DNA of 56,986 nucleotides from NCBI GenBank assembly GCA_009787835.1, contig WQSN01000009.1, positions 1-56,986 on the forward strand, given 5' to 3'. The notes beneath the pieces are model-generated. The model saw only the letters and a program-made list of their open reading frames with translations. It was not told the DNA's origin and did no database searches. Within the stretch, counting starts at the first letter, position 1. Every line of letters starts with the position of its first letter. The DNA is from Treponema sp. Its GTDB lineage: Bacteria; Spirochaetota; Spirochaetia; Treponematales; Breznakiellaceae. The position numbers were made by a program, and so were the translations under genes. Below are positions 17,351 through 26,828 of the stretch, piece after piece.

Positions 17351-18490
17351 ATGAAAAGGATTGTATTATTGTTTGCCATAGCGATTTTTGCTGTGTCAAT
17401 GGCGTTTGCCGGAGCCAGAGGGCAGGCTGATGTAGTAAATATCGGCGCTATTTTCCCGCTTTCAGGACCGGTTGCTTTTTATGGCAATGAATCACGAGAC
17501 GGAGCTCTGCTAGCCATTGAGGAAGTAAATGCCGCAGGCGGGATTCTGGGCCGCAGACTGGTTCTGATTTCCGAAGACGATGAAGGGAACGCGGAAAAAA
17601 CCGTAAATGCTTTTACAAAACTAAACAGCAGAGACAGGGTTTCCTTTATGGTCGGTTCAAGCACTTCCGGTCCTACTCAGGCAATCAGCACTTTGGCTCA
17701 AATGAACAGGGTTGTGCTGATATCGCCTTCAGCTACCAATGTAGATGTAACCAAAGCCGGCGATTATATTTTCCGCGCGTGTTTTATCGATCCTTTCCAG
17801 GGAGTAGTCGGCGCTGATTTTGCGTATCAGACACTGGGAAGCAGGCGAGCGGCTGTACTGTACGATGCAGGCGCGGATTATAACACAGGGCTTGCGGACG
17901 CTTTTAAAAGGCAGTTCAGGGCATTGGGCGGCCAAATTGCCGCTGACGAAGCCTATCAGACAGGCGATGTTGATTTTAACGCGCAGGTAACCCGCATCAG
18001 GGCCGCGAATCCCGATGTAGTGTACCTTCCCAACTATTATAACGATGTATCACTGCAGGCCAAACAGCTTCGCGATCAGGGGATTACATGCGCTCTTGTC
18101 GGCGGAGACGGATGGGACGGTCTTATTGATAACGCAGGTGATGAAGTGCTCAACGGTTACTGGTCCTCAGGCTTCGCGTCTGACACAACAGATCCAAAAG
18201 GCGTCGCATTTGTCAGGGCTTTCCAGTCCAGATTTAACAGAACAGCTTCACAGTTCGCCGCTCTTGGTTATGACGCCATGATGCTGATCCTCGACGGCAT
18301 TAAAGCGGCCAATTCATTTGATCCTCCCGCTGTTAAAAACGCGATTGCAAGAATCAGCGGCACTTATGTTACCGGAAACATTCGTTTTGACGCCAACCGT
18401 GACCCCATAAAGGGAGCTACGATACTGGAGATCGTCCGTAAGGGCGGTGCGCTGGCAAACGCGTATAAAGCGACTGTAAATCCGCGCTAG
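17351..18490 (+). CDS. livK: Branched-chain amino acid ABC transporter, periplasmic binding protein
   Basis: A 379-residue protein with a signal peptide (MKRIVLLFAIAIFAVSMAFAG) followed by a type I periplasmic binding fold: VVNIGAIFPLSGPVAFYG, DGALLAIEEVNAAGGILG, VGSSTSGPTQAIS and VFLPNYY-like stretches typical of the Leu/Ile/Val/amide-binding family. The start was chosen at ATG 17351 because TAGGAGG lies 7 bases upstream and the signal peptide begins there. It is the first gene of a five-gene transporter operon and supplies substrate to the LivHM channel. Exact specificity within the family (Leu/Ile/Val, other amino acids, amides or urea) cannot be read from sequence alone. Confidence 0.92.
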   Translation: MKRIVLLFAIAIFAVSMAFAGARGQADVVNIGAIFPLSGPVAFYGNESRDGALLAIEEVNAAGGILGRRLVLISEDDEGNAEKTVNAFTKLNSRDRVSFMVGSSTSGPTQAISTLAQMNRVVLISPSATNVDVTKAGDYIFRACFIDPFQGVVGADFAYQTLGSRRAAVLYDAGADYNTGLADAFKRQFRALGGQIAADEAYQTGDVDFNAQVTRIRAANPDVVYLPNYYNDVSLQAKQLRDQGITCALVGGDGWDGLIDNAGDEVLNGYWSSGFASDTTDPKGVAFVRAFQSRFNRTASQFAALGYDAMMLILDGIKAANSFDPPAVKNAIARISGTYVTGNIRFDANRDPIKGATILEIVRKGGALANAYKATVNPR

Positions 18491-18517
18491 GGTTTGTTTA
18501 ATAAGGTAAACCTTTAA

Positions 18518-19408
18518 ATGATCGTATTGCAGCAGTTGATTAACGGACTTTCTCTGGGCTCAATCTACGCTTTGATTGCCCTGGGGTATACCATGGTTTA
18601 CGGCATAGTCCTGTTAATCAACTTCGCTCACGGCGATATTCTGATGGTGGGCGCGTACACAGCGTTCTTTGTGTTAAGCGCAATCGGCGCGGGTCCTTTG
18701 GGAATGCTGCTTGCATTTGTTGTTTCGATGATTGTATGCGCGTCTTTGGGCGTAACAATTGAGCGTTTCGCATACCGCCCGCTGAGAGCTTCACCCCGTC
18801 TTAATTCGCTTATAACAGCCATCGCGATCAGCTTAATTCTGGAAAACGGCGCGCGGGTTCTGCCCTTTATCGGTCCGAACCCCCGCCAGTTTCCGCGCCC
18901 GGCTGTAATAAATATAAACATTCTGGATGAATTGTCCATTTCAAATATACAGGTAATTGTAATAATCCTTTCCGCCCTGCTAATGCTTGCGTTAAACTAC
19001 ATAGTCAATTACACCAAACGCGGCAAAGCCATGCGGGCTGTTTCTTTTGATCTGCAGGCCGCGAGCCTTATGGGGATTTCGGCTAACAAAATAATTTCTT
19101 TTACTTTCGCTCTGGGTTCTGTGCTGGCCGCCGCGGGAGGCGTTCTTTACGCGTCGGCGTATCCGCAGGTGAACCCCCTGATGGGCATGATGCCCGGTCT
19201 TAAAGCGTTTGTCGCCGCGGTTCTGGGCGGTATCGGTTCAATTCCCGGAGCCATGCTTGGCGGTTTCATTTTAGGCATCGCGGAAACCTTTACCAAGGGA
19301 TTCATTTCAAGCCAGTTCAGCGATGCCATTTCATTCTCAATATTGATTATCGTTTTACTGTTTAAACCCACCGGCATTCTTGGCAAAAAGGCAAGGATAA
19401 AGGTATAA
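18518..19408 (+). CDS. livH: Branched-chain amino acid ABC transporter permease LivH
   Basis: A 296-residue integral membrane protein with about eight hydrophobic segments. It opens with the characteristic LQQLINGLSLGSIYALIALGYTMVYGI and has NFAHGDILMVGAY, the EAA-like AASLMGISANKIISFTFALGS loop and LGGIGSIPGAMLGG near the end. It forms one half of the transmembrane channel with LivM. It lies 27 bases after livK and 4 bases before livM. Confidence 0.94.
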   Translation: MIVLQQLINGLSLGSIYALIALGYTMVYGIVLLINFAHGDILMVGAYTAFFVLSAIGAGPLGMLLAFVVSMIVCASLGVTIERFAYRPLRASPRLNSLITAIAISLILENGARVLPFIGPNPRQFPRPAVININILDELSISNIQVIVIILSALLMLALNYIVNYTKRGKAMRAVSFDLQAASLMGISANKIISFTFALGSVLAAAGGVLYASAYPQVNPLMGMMPGLKAFVAAVLGGIGSIPGAMLGGFILGIAETFTKGFISSQFSDAISFSILIIVLLFKPTGILGKKARIKV

Positions 19409-19412
19409 CAGC

Positions 19413-20411
19413 ATGGCGAGTAAATTTCCGCTTCGATCCACTCTTATACTAGGCATTACAGGCGCTCTTGCCGTAGTTATTCCGCTTTTACTCATGAAGG
19501 CGGACATAATCGATCCTTACACAACGCGCATTTTAACCATGGGCGGAGTGAACGCCATAATGGCAATGTCGGTTAACATGATTGTAGGCGTCACAGGACA
19601 GCTCTCGCTTGGACAGGCCGGGTTCCTGGCAATTGGCGCATATTCCTGTATATTTTTCAATCTTGATGTAGGTCTGCCTCTGCCTGCAGCGGTGTTATGC
19701 GCTATTCTTGTTACAGCTTTCGCGGGTTTCCTAATCGGGTTTCCCGTATTGAAACTTTCAGGCGATTATCTTGCCATTGTAACACTTGGTTTCGGCGAGA
19801 TTATCCGCGTAGTGTTTATAAACTTAAGGTCTCTTACAGGCGGTCCCAACGGCAGACAGTTCATCACTCCAATGGTGTTAAACGAACAGCTCGCCTTTAC
19901 GGTGACTACAATATCATTGATTGTAACTCTTTCGTTCCTGCAGAATTTTTTACGCTCCAGTTACGGCCGCGCGATAATGGCGTGCAGGGAAGATGAGATT
20001 GCAGCTAACGCAAGCGGGATTAACATTTTCCGTTATAAAATGACAGGCTTTGTCACCGCCGCTTTTATAGCCGGCATAGGCGGATGCCTTTATGTAATGG
20101 CAAACGGCTTTGTACAGCCAAAGGCCGCTGAGTTTATCAGGTCAATAGACTTCCTAATTTATGTCGTACTTGGCGGAATGGGATCAATGACAGGCTCAAT
20201 TCTGTCCGCTTATGTGCTTACATATTTACAGGAAATGCTGCGCTTCCTTCAGGATTACCGCCTGCTCATTTATCCATTGATCCTTATCCTGTTTATGCTG
20301 TTCCGCCCTAAAGGCCTTTTTGGAATGAAGGAATTTTCCTTCGTGGGTCTTGCGGATAAAATAAGCTTAAAATTGCGTAATCGGGCCAAAAAGCGGGAGG
20401 CGGGACATTGA
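19413..20411 (+). CDS. livM: Branched-chain amino acid ABC transporter permease LivM
   Basis: A 332-residue membrane protein, second half of the channel. Family stretches are GGVNAIMAMSVNMIVGVTGQLSLGQAGFLAIGAY, GDYLAIVTLGFGEIIRVVFINLRSLTGGPNG, the cytoplasmic loop CREDEIAANASGINIFRYKMTGFVTAA and YVVLGGMGSMTGSILSAY. A basic tail follows the last helix. Its TGA overlaps the TTG start of livG by 3 bases, which suggests coupled translation. Confidence 0.94.
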   Translation: MASKFPLRSTLILGITGALAVVIPLLLMKADIIDPYTTRILTMGGVNAIMAMSVNMIVGVTGQLSLGQAGFLAIGAYSCIFFNLDVGLPLPAAVLCAILVTAFAGFLIGFPVLKLSGDYLAIVTLGFGEIIRVVFINLRSLTGGPNGRQFITPMVLNEQLAFTVTTISLIVTLSFLQNFLRSSYGRAIMACREDEIAANASGINIFRYKMTGFVTAAFIAGIGGCLYVMANGFVQPKAAEFIRSIDFLIYVVLGGMGSMTGSILSAYVLTYLQEMLRFLQDYRLLIYPLILILFMLFRPKGLFGMKEFSFVGLADKISLKLRNRAKKREAGH

Positions 20412-21253
20412 ACAGCCCTGTACTCTCAGCAGCCAATCCTCAAACCTCTGCTTTTAATTCTGATGATTTAGTGCTTAGGGTTCACGATCTTTCCATCGAC
20501 TTTGGCGGATTAAAAGCATTAAGCGGCTTTTCCTGCGAGTTATATCACGGAGAACTGGTCGGGTTAATAGGCCCGAACGGAGCGGGGAAAACAACTGTAT
20601 TTAACATGCTTTCCGGTATTTATACTCCGACAGGAGGAGATATTGAATTCCGCGACAGAAGGGGTAGCACCCACCTTGTAAGGGGTTTTTCCCCGGCGAA
20701 ATTGAATCATCTTGGCATCGCGCGAACATTTCAGAATATCAGGCTCTTTACAAAACTTTCTGTCGAAGACAATATCCGCATCGCGCTGCATTCAAGCAGA
20801 ACATCCGGTCCTGTCGACGCTCTGTTTCGCCTGAAACGTTTCCGCCTTGATGAAGAGAGAATGCGCGCTCAGGCGCTTGAACTGCTTTCGCTATTTAAAA
20901 TTCAGCACAAAAAAGACGAGCTTGCGATGAATCTTCCGTACGGTGAGCAGCGCAAGCTGGAAATAGCCCGGGCGCTTGCTTCCAATCCTTCCCTTCTTTT
21001 GCTTGACGAACCCGCCGCTGGAATGAATCCCCAGGAGACCGAAGATTTAATGAAAATTATCGGTTTTATCAGGGATAAATTTCGTTTAACGATCCTTTTG
21101 ATAGAACATGATATGCGCCTTGTTATGGGCATCTGCAGACGGCTTCTGGTTCTGGATTACGGACGGACAATCGCCGCGGGTACGCCGCAGGAGATACGGC
21201 AGAATCCGGCGGTAATAAAAGCCTACCTGGGAACGGAGGCTGTAGATGGATAA
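20408..21253 (+). CDS. livG: Branched-chain amino acid ABC transporter ATPase LivG
   Basis: A 281-residue nucleotide-binding subunit. Walker A is GLIGPNGAGKTT, the Q-loop region is IARTFQNIRLF, the signature is NLPYGEQRKLEIARAL (the LSGGQ position reads LPYGE, normal for LivG) and Walker B is LLLLDEPAAGM; the switch His is in LLIEHDM. The start is TTG at 20408 with GGGAGG upstream and overlaps the livM stop. Its N-terminus has about 25 extra residues before the usual core. It works as a heterodimer with LivF. Confidence 0.94.
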   Translation: MNSPVLSAANPQTSAFNSDDLVLRVHDLSIDFGGLKALSGFSCELYHGELVGLIGPNGAGKTTVFNMLSGIYTPTGGDIEFRDRRGSTHLVRGFSPAKLNHLGIARTFQNIRLFTKLSVEDNIRIALHSSRTSGPVDALFRLKRFRLDEERMRAQALELLSLFKIQHKKDELAMNLPYGEQRKLEIARALASNPSLLLLDEPAAGMNPQETEDLMKIIGFIRDKFRLTILLIEHDMRLVMGICRRLLVLDYGRTIAAGTPQEIRQNPAVIKAYLGTEAVDG

Positions 21254-21965
21254 CTCATCTCATGTTCTTTTAAAAGTAGAAAATCTTACCGTAAATTACG
21301 GCGCTATCCGCGCTTTGCGCAGCGTTTCCTTTGAAGTAATGCAGGGGGAAATTATAACATTAATCGGCGCTAACGGCGCGGGAAAAACAACAACGCTTCA
21401 TGCCATATCAAACATTATAAAGAAAAGCCAGGGCGCTGTCATTTTTGACGATGTCAATATCAGTTCCATGCCGCCTGACAAAATTGTATCCGCTGGTCTG
21501 GTGCAGGTTCCAGAAGGCAGGCGCATTTTCGGCAATCTCAGCGTGCGCGATAATCTGGAGATGGGAGCGTATACCAGAAGCGATCCGATTCGCGAAGATA
21601 TGGAAAAAGTTTTTGTAATTTTTCCAAGGCTTAAAGAAAGAATCAAACAGATGGCCGGCACCCTTTCAGGCGGCGAACAGCAGATGCTTGCCATGGGACG
21701 CGCATTGATGGCGAAACCGCGCCTTTTGTTACTCGACGAGCCTTCAATGGGGCTTGCCCCGATACTGGTAGATGAAATTTTTTCTGTTATTAAAAATATC
21801 AATGATAGCGGAACAACAGTTTTGCTGGTTGAACAGAACGCGTATAAAGCCCTGGCTACAGCGTCACGCGCATATATCCTTGAGACAGGGGAAATTGTAA
21901 AGAGCGGCAGGGCCGCCGATTTATTAAAAGATGAAGCGGTAAAAGCCGCGTATCTTGGAGGTTAA
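21246..21965 (+). CDS. livF: Branched-chain amino acid ABC transporter ATPase LivF
   Basis: A 239-residue nucleotide-binding subunit with Walker A LIGANGAGKTT, the LivF-type VQVPEGRRIFGNLSVRDNLEMGAY, signature TLSGGEQQMLAMGRAL, Walker B LLLLDEPSMGLAP and the switch region VLLVEQNAYKAL. Its ATG lies inside the end of livG (8-base overlap). Full length for the family. Confidence 0.95.
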   Translation: MDNSSHVLLKVENLTVNYGAIRALRSVSFEVMQGEIITLIGANGAGKTTTLHAISNIIKKSQGAVIFDDVNISSMPPDKIVSAGLVQVPEGRRIFGNLSVRDNLEMGAYTRSDPIREDMEKVFVIFPRLKERIKQMAGTLSGGEQQMLAMGRALMAKPRLLLLDEPSMGLAPILVDEIFSVIKNINDSGTTVLLVEQNAYKALATASRAYILETGEIVKSGRAADLLKDEAVKAAYLGG

Positions 21966-21971
21966 ATAATT

Positions 21972-22613
21972 ATGATCGTGTCAGGAATAATGACAAGGAA
22001 TCCGGTATATACTCATCCTGAAATTTCACTTGCCGACGCGCGTTCCATGATGGATAAGGAGCGGATTGGACATTTACCGGTGCTTAATAAAAACAATACG
22101 CTTGCAGGTCTTATCACGAAGGTAGATCTGGTCAAGGCAGGCCCTTCTCCCGCGACAAGCCTTGATATGTACGAAATCAGTTACCTGCTTTCAAAACTTA
22201 CTGTGGAAAAGGTAATGGTAAAGAATGTTGTAACCGTGCAGGAAAATGAAACAATAGAGGAAGCCGCGCGCATCATGGCGGATAAGGGCATAGGCTGCCT
22301 GCCTGTAATGAACGGTTCCCTGCTGGTGGGGATTGTTACAGATTCGGATATTTTCCACTTTTTCGTCAACGCGTTTGGCGCGCGGCATCAGGGGATACGC
22401 ATAACCATTAATTTCAAGGAAAAACCGGGACAGTTAGCCGCGTTCGCGGGCGCAGTAGCGGAGAAAGGCGGCAATATAGTCGCATTTGTCACATCAGAAG
22501 GCGATGATACCGCGCATAAACGGGCAACCTTTAAAATTACAGGCATCAGCCGCGCGGAAATTGAAGCTATTACCAAATCGCTGGAAGGCTCTGAGGTAGA
22601 AGATATCCGCTGA
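21972..22613 (+). CDS. AcuB-like protein: two CBS domains plus ACT domain
   Basis: A 213-residue cytoplasmic protein. Two CBS motifs are visible (MIVSGIMTRNPVYTHPEISLADA...IGHLPVLNKNNTLAGLITKVDL and VEKVMVKNVVTVQENETIEEAARIMADKGIGCLPVMNGSLLVGIVTDSDI). An ACT domain follows (RITINFKEKPGQLAAFAGAVAEKGGNIVAFVTSEG). CBS pairs bind adenine nucleotides and ACT domains often bind amino acids. The gene starts 6 bases after livF, so it probably belongs to the transporter operon and may link transport to energy state or amino acid level; the direct target is unknown. Confidence 0.87.
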   Translation: MIVSGIMTRNPVYTHPEISLADARSMMDKERIGHLPVLNKNNTLAGLITKVDLVKAGPSPATSLDMYEISYLLSKLTVEKVMVKNVVTVQENETIEEAARIMADKGIGCLPVMNGSLLVGIVTDSDIFHFFVNAFGARHQGIRITINFKEKPGQLAAFAGAVAEKGGNIVAFVTSEGDDTAHKRATFKITGISRAEIEAITKSLEGSEVEDIR

Positions 22614-22629
22614 TATAAGGGGTAGTTCA

Positions 22630-23496
22630 ATGCGTATTAATAAAATTAATTTATTTTTATTGATATTTTTTCTGTTATTCGTTCCGTTAATGGCGAGCGG
22701 GCAATTTTCATTGAATTTTGACGCAGGTTTTCTTGGAGTAAATAATAGTGACGTATCAAATGTAATTCCCTATATTTACCCAGAAATAAAGTATAATCTG
22801 GTATTAACGGACTGGCTGGGAATTTACGCAGGAGTTAATTATTACCTGGAAATTTATGATGACATGAAGGATTCCAGGGGAAATGACATATTGGGCTGGT
22901 CATGGCTTGGAATTGACGCCGGTTTTAAATTTCATTTTCTGGATAATTTTTATCTTAATCTGTCGCATGAAATTGATTATCAGCTTACCCCCGATTATAA
23001 CAGAAGCGCCGCAGCCGGTAACAGGTATAAAGGCTTAATCGGTATTGAGGGCGAATACAGATACGATTTAGATTATGATAGTTATATGTATATTAACCTG
23101 TATCTGCCCGTTACCTATATGCAAGTCAGCGGAAATGTTAACCTAAAAACTGATCTTCAATCCATCTTCGGAATAAAATCTTTTTCAGGAATCGGTATGT
23201 GGGCAAGAATGGATTTTGAGTTTTCAGATGAGCCGGACAACGGTATAACTTACAGAGGAATGGCTTTTAGGCTCTGGTATGATATGGAAAATTTTTCTGA
23301 CATACCCATGTATACTCATATAGAAATTGGTTTTCTGAATATTGATAATTATGGCATGGACATTATCATTAACATGAAATATAGGTTTTTGGATAATCTG
23401 GCGCTTTGGTTTGAATTTGAAGATAAAAATATATTTAATAAATTGGATAAGGACCCCGTAATGAACTTAAGAATGGGACTTATTTTGACTATTTAG
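22630..23496 (+). CDS. Putative outer-membrane beta-barrel protein
   Basis: A 288-residue protein with a signal peptide (INKINLFLLIFFLLFVPLMASG) and a mature part rich in Tyr, Asp and Asn arranged in alternating strands (YPEIKYNLVLTDWLGIYAGVNYYLEIY, GFKFHFLDNFYLNLSHEIDYQL, YRYDLDYDSYMYINLYLPVTY). This is typical of small outer-membrane barrels in spirochaetes. No specific family is assigned. The start at 22630 has AAGGGG 8 bases upstream and lies 16 bases after the CBS-ACT gene, so it may be read through from the liv operon. It converges with the 713-aa gene, 9 bases away. Confidence 0.65.
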   Translation: MRINKINLFLLIFFLLFVPLMASGQFSLNFDAGFLGVNNSDVSNVIPYIYPEIKYNLVLTDWLGIYAGVNYYLEIYDDMKDSRGNDILGWSWLGIDAGFKFHFLDNFYLNLSHEIDYQLTPDYNRSAAAGNRYKGLIGIEGEYRYDLDYDSYMYINLYLPVTYMQVSGNVNLKTDLQSIFGIKSFSGIGMWARMDFEFSDEPDNGITYRGMAFRLWYDMENFSDIPMYTHIEIGFLNIDNYGMDIIINMKYRFLDNLALWFEFEDKNIFNKLDKDPVMNLRMGLILTI

Positions 23497-23505
23497 AGTC
23501 CATTA

Positions 23506-25647
23506 TTACGTGTTCTTCAGAAGCGATTCCCTGAATATTTTGTCCGCATCCAGTTTTTCATCTACGCCGAACTGCGGAATCAATCCTTCGTTTTTAATGC
23601 TTCGGAAAAGAGGGCCTGGACGGTTTTCATCATACGCCCAACTATTTTCGTTATTAATAATATGATCCAGTACTGTAACGGCTGCCAGCGAGAAGAAAAT
23701 AAGAGTCGCGTTTATTCTTTTTTCCTGGGGCAGCATTAAACCCAAACGCCTGGAGATTGCGTTCGGAACCTGGAAATTGTAATGCACCCATGGATTATTA
23801 ATGCCGTCACAGGGAGCTTTAGCTGACATTCCGCCGGCGTATACGCCCTGTTCAATTCCTGCCGCTACAGCAGTCAGGTTTTTCCGTAATTTTCTGGTCT
23901 GGGAATAAATTGAAGTAACGTCCTGTTTCTGGAACGGAGGAGGCCCCAAGGATTCAAACTTGTAATAAGGAACAAAAAACAGCCGTTTAAGCCAGTGAAG
24001 TTCATTCAGGCATTTTTTGGCATAGACAGAATTTCTGGCTTCCGCTGAATTTTCCAGCATACGGCAGTATTCTGTTAACTTGGGAAGATATCCTTTAATG
24101 AAACTATTATCAATGTAAGACCGCCAGTTATGGAACATCTCATTCATTTCTTCATGTATCTTTTCAGGGCTTCCATCAGGACCGGTAATTGTGCCAAAAG
24201 TAATAAAACGCATCGCGTAGAAAAGATCTTCCAGCACATGCATGAGTATGGAAATCTGCTGCAATGGATCTGTGGGAGCGATTAACTCATAACCATGTCT
24301 CAGGTTGAAAACATTGGCAAAATACGGATAAAGATCGGGAAACTCCGAAAGTTTATCCCAGCCGGCTTTGGGGAAGAGGGTTTCCATTGTCGCCAATCCC
24401 TGATCCAGAATTTTTTTATCCGCTCTTTCGGCTTCTTCAAATGCTTTTCGTTCAACAACCGCCGGATCATTTAAATCTTCAACAACAGTGGCCCTTTCAT
24501 CGTTAACTTCCGGATTTTCTTCTTCCGCATTTTCTCCTTCGGTTTTCTCTCCTTCCGCTTTTCCTCCTTCAGCTTCGGTTTCCGCCTGTAACGCTTCCAT
24601 CTCCTTCTGAAGAGTCTCAGTGTCGATGTTTTCAATCTGCTGCAGATTTAAGTCGGCGGACTTCAGTTGATCCGCCGAGGTAATGCCCAAAAAAGCCAAA
24701 AAGCGGCGATGGCGTTCAATAAAAAACCGTTCATAAGGAATGTAGCGATCAGAAATCAATTTCATCAGAAGCGGGTACATGCCGAAATGGACATCGCGCC
24801 TTACATCGGTTAATGACACTACAATGGAGCGGATAATATCCTGATATTTAGTCTTTGCGTCCATGGGGCTTTCTATATATAATATTTTATAAATTAATCT
24901 ATACACAGTTTTAATATTTTCTGTATCCAGTTCTTCCAGAATACAAAGAGGTTTATAAATTTCACGCAGGATGATATTAAAGTCCGAAAACATTACCGTG
25001 CGTGGATGAGACTGCAATTCCGTCATTTCACGCGCGATTGTCTCAATATTCCAGCTGCGGATAATATCAATTACCCTGAAAGCGGCGGGAGAAGCCCTTT
25101 TTAACTGGTTGTTTCTTTTAATGTCAATTCTTGGAAACAGATTTCTGGTCAAAGTAATAAGCTTTTCAAGCTTGTTAAAATAATCATTCATGCGCTTATT
25201 TACAAAACGCGGGCTGACATAGTCTATCGGCGCTCTAAAAAAAGAAAAAATGGAAATAAAAACAAGCTTGGGGCTTTTAATGTCAAATATAGCCTGACCG
25301 GCGTATTGATCTATTTTTACCCTTTCCCTGTAACTGAGTTTTAACGGAGCTGCAGGATCATCTCCGGGATATACTTCATTTTTATTTTTGGATTTATTTT
25401 CTCTGCCTGATTCATCACTGCCGCCGAATGCGTAATTGGTGCGGTTGTTTTTTCCCCCAATAACAACATCTACAGTTTCACGCCTGATGTTTTTTTTGGA
25501 TTTTTCAGGCTCTTTATTTCGTTCCGTGCCTACTTCCCCGCCCAGAAGCTGAGCCATGCGTTTTGCTTCGTCATTATCCACTCCCAGCTTTTGCCTTACG
25601 CGATTTAATTCGCCGGGTTCGTAAATTGCATTTCCTTTATTAGCCAT
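23506..25647 (-). CDS. Large protein of unknown function, 713 aa
   Basis: No known domain was recognised. The N-terminus (MANKGNAIYEPGELNRVRQKLGVDNDEAKRMAQLLGGEVG) is charged and lacks a signal peptide. The middle is helical and includes an acidic low-complexity stretch of Glu, Ala, Gly and Thr at about residues 350-390, encoded by imperfect tandem repeats. Near the C-terminus there is one hydrophobic run (ATLIFFSLAAVTVLDHI). The protein looks like a conserved spirochaete-specific cytoplasmic or scaffold protein. The upstream DUF2804 gene ends 2 bases before it, so the two are probably one transcript. Confidence 0.6.
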   Translation of the reverse strand: MANKGNAIYEPGELNRVRQKLGVDNDEAKRMAQLLGGEVGTERNKEPEKSKKNIRRETVDVVIGGKNNRTNYAFGGSDESGRENKSKNKNEVYPGDDPAAPLKLSYRERVKIDQYAGQAIFDIKSPKLVFISIFSFFRAPIDYVSPRFVNKRMNDYFNKLEKLITLTRNLFPRIDIKRNNQLKRASPAAFRVIDIIRSWNIETIAREMTELQSHPRTVMFSDFNIILREIYKPLCILEELDTENIKTVYRLIYKILYIESPMDAKTKYQDIIRSIVVSLTDVRRDVHFGMYPLLMKLISDRYIPYERFFIERHRRFLAFLGITSADQLKSADLNLQQIENIDTETLQKEMEALQAETEAEGGKAEGEKTEGENAEEENPEVNDERATVVEDLNDPAVVERKAFEEAERADKKILDQGLATMETLFPKAGWDKLSEFPDLYPYFANVFNLRHGYELIAPTDPLQQISILMHVLEDLFYAMRFITFGTITGPDGSPEKIHEEMNEMFHNWRSYIDNSFIKGYLPKLTEYCRMLENSAEARNSVYAKKCLNELHWLKRLFFVPYYKFESLGPPPFQKQDVTSIYSQTRKLRKNLTAVAAGIEQGVYAGGMSAKAPCDGINNPWVHYNFQVPNAISRRLGLMLPQEKRINATLIFFSLAAVTVLDHIINNENSWAYDENRPGPLFRSIKNEGLIPQFGVDEKLDADKIFRESLLKNT

Positions 25648-25649
25648 AA

Positions 25650-26699
25650 TTATACCCGTAAATAGAGTTTCTCTCCTGTACCAAATAGATTCTTGATATT
25701 AATCCGTTCCCCGTCAGAATTAACCAGCATCCCATTATAATAACCCAGCGGCGCGTTTAAATCGGCATTGGTAAAAAGGAGCTCTATTCCGCTTTTATTA
25801 TGCTCTTTAGGGGTAAATGTCAAATCCACCATGCCTTCGATATCCTGTATAATCCAATCGGCTTCTATGCCATTGGGCATTGTAATGAGAACAGGCGGCA
25901 GCGGGGTCAGTAACCCGTTTACCCATAACGCGTTCTCGTTATTTTTATTGGTTTCCCTGCTTTGATTTTCGGCTATATGAAAGCCAAACCGTCTGTTTTT
26001 CTCATCAAAACCCATCGCTTTGCAGATAGTTGTATGCATACTGTAGGGAAACAAACCTTTACAATCATAAAAAAAACCTGAACATTTTTCCGGAATTAAA
26101 TTGATATGCTTCCCGTTTAAAACAATATCGCCCTGTACCGGAGCAAGCGCCTTATAGGCGTACATAATGCGTCTGCCGGCGAGCCCAAGCGAAACGACCA
26201 GCGGAGTAACATCCTGCGTTTTAACATTATACGCAAGATGGGCTGTCAGCGCCGGGTGGTGGCGCGCGGCTTCAATATTTACATCCAGCTTTACAGTGCC
26301 TGCGTCCAGCCAACTGTGAATACAGAAATAAAAACGCGCTGAATGGCTGTCTACAGAGGCATTATAAAGATTGATTGGAAGCTGCCATCCTGTGCCTGGT
26401 ATTACCTTCCTGAAAAAAAATTTCTGATCATGTTCTTTTTCGTATAATAAAACCTGCGCCATCCTGTACAGTTTAACATTGCAAAAAATGGCTTCCAGCA
26501 CAAAAAATTCATTGTGGACGCTGAAACATTCCCACTCTTTTATCCTGAAATCCTTTGCCCAGCGCGGCAGAGGATACTTGTATGGCCTGCGAATTTCCAG
26601 TAAATCTACCTTTTCAAAAGCGCGGTTCCATGTTCCATGCAGAGGATCCCCATCCTCAACAGGAGAGATTCTGGGCGGCAGCACTTCTCTAGTGTACAT
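25650..26699 (-). CDS. DUF2804 family protein
   Basis: A 349-residue protein with the DUF2804 pattern: an opening GTWNRAFEKVDLLEIRRPYKYPLPRWAKDFRIKEWECFSV, then GFFYDCKGLFPYSM, GFDEKNRRFGFHIAENQSRETNKNNENALWVNG and LTFTPKEHNKSGIELLFTNADLNAPLGYYNG. The family is widespread but has no proven activity; its shape suggests a beta-sandwich related to lipocalin-like or hydroxyneurosporene-synthase-like folds. The start was set at ATG 26699; a GTG at 26717 would add six residues, and neither has a clear ribosome site. It is followed after 2 bases by the 713-aa gene. Confidence 0.72.
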   Translation of the reverse strand: MYTREVLPPRISPVEDGDPLHGTWNRAFEKVDLLEIRRPYKYPLPRWAKDFRIKEWECFSVHNEFFVLEAIFCNVKLYRMAQVLLYEKEHDQKFFFRKVIPGTGWQLPINLYNASVDSHSARFYFCIHSWLDAGTVKLDVNIEAARHHPALTAHLAYNVKTQDVTPLVVSLGLAGRRIMYAYKALAPVQGDIVLNGKHINLIPEKCSGFFYDCKGLFPYSMHTTICKAMGFDEKNRRFGFHIAENQSRETNKNNENALWVNGLLTPLPPVLITMPNGIEADWIIQDIEGMVDLTFTPKEHNKSGIELLFTNADLNAPLGYYNGMLVNSDGERINIKNLFGTGEKLYLRV

Positions 26700-26828
26700 C
26701 TGATTAAATATTAACACACTTTAAGCAAATTAGCGAATCAATGGTGAACATGAACAGTGTTAAAGCGTAAAATTTATATTTTAGTCCAAAAATTACAATG
26801 GAAACGCCTGTATTTTAATGGTTCAGAT

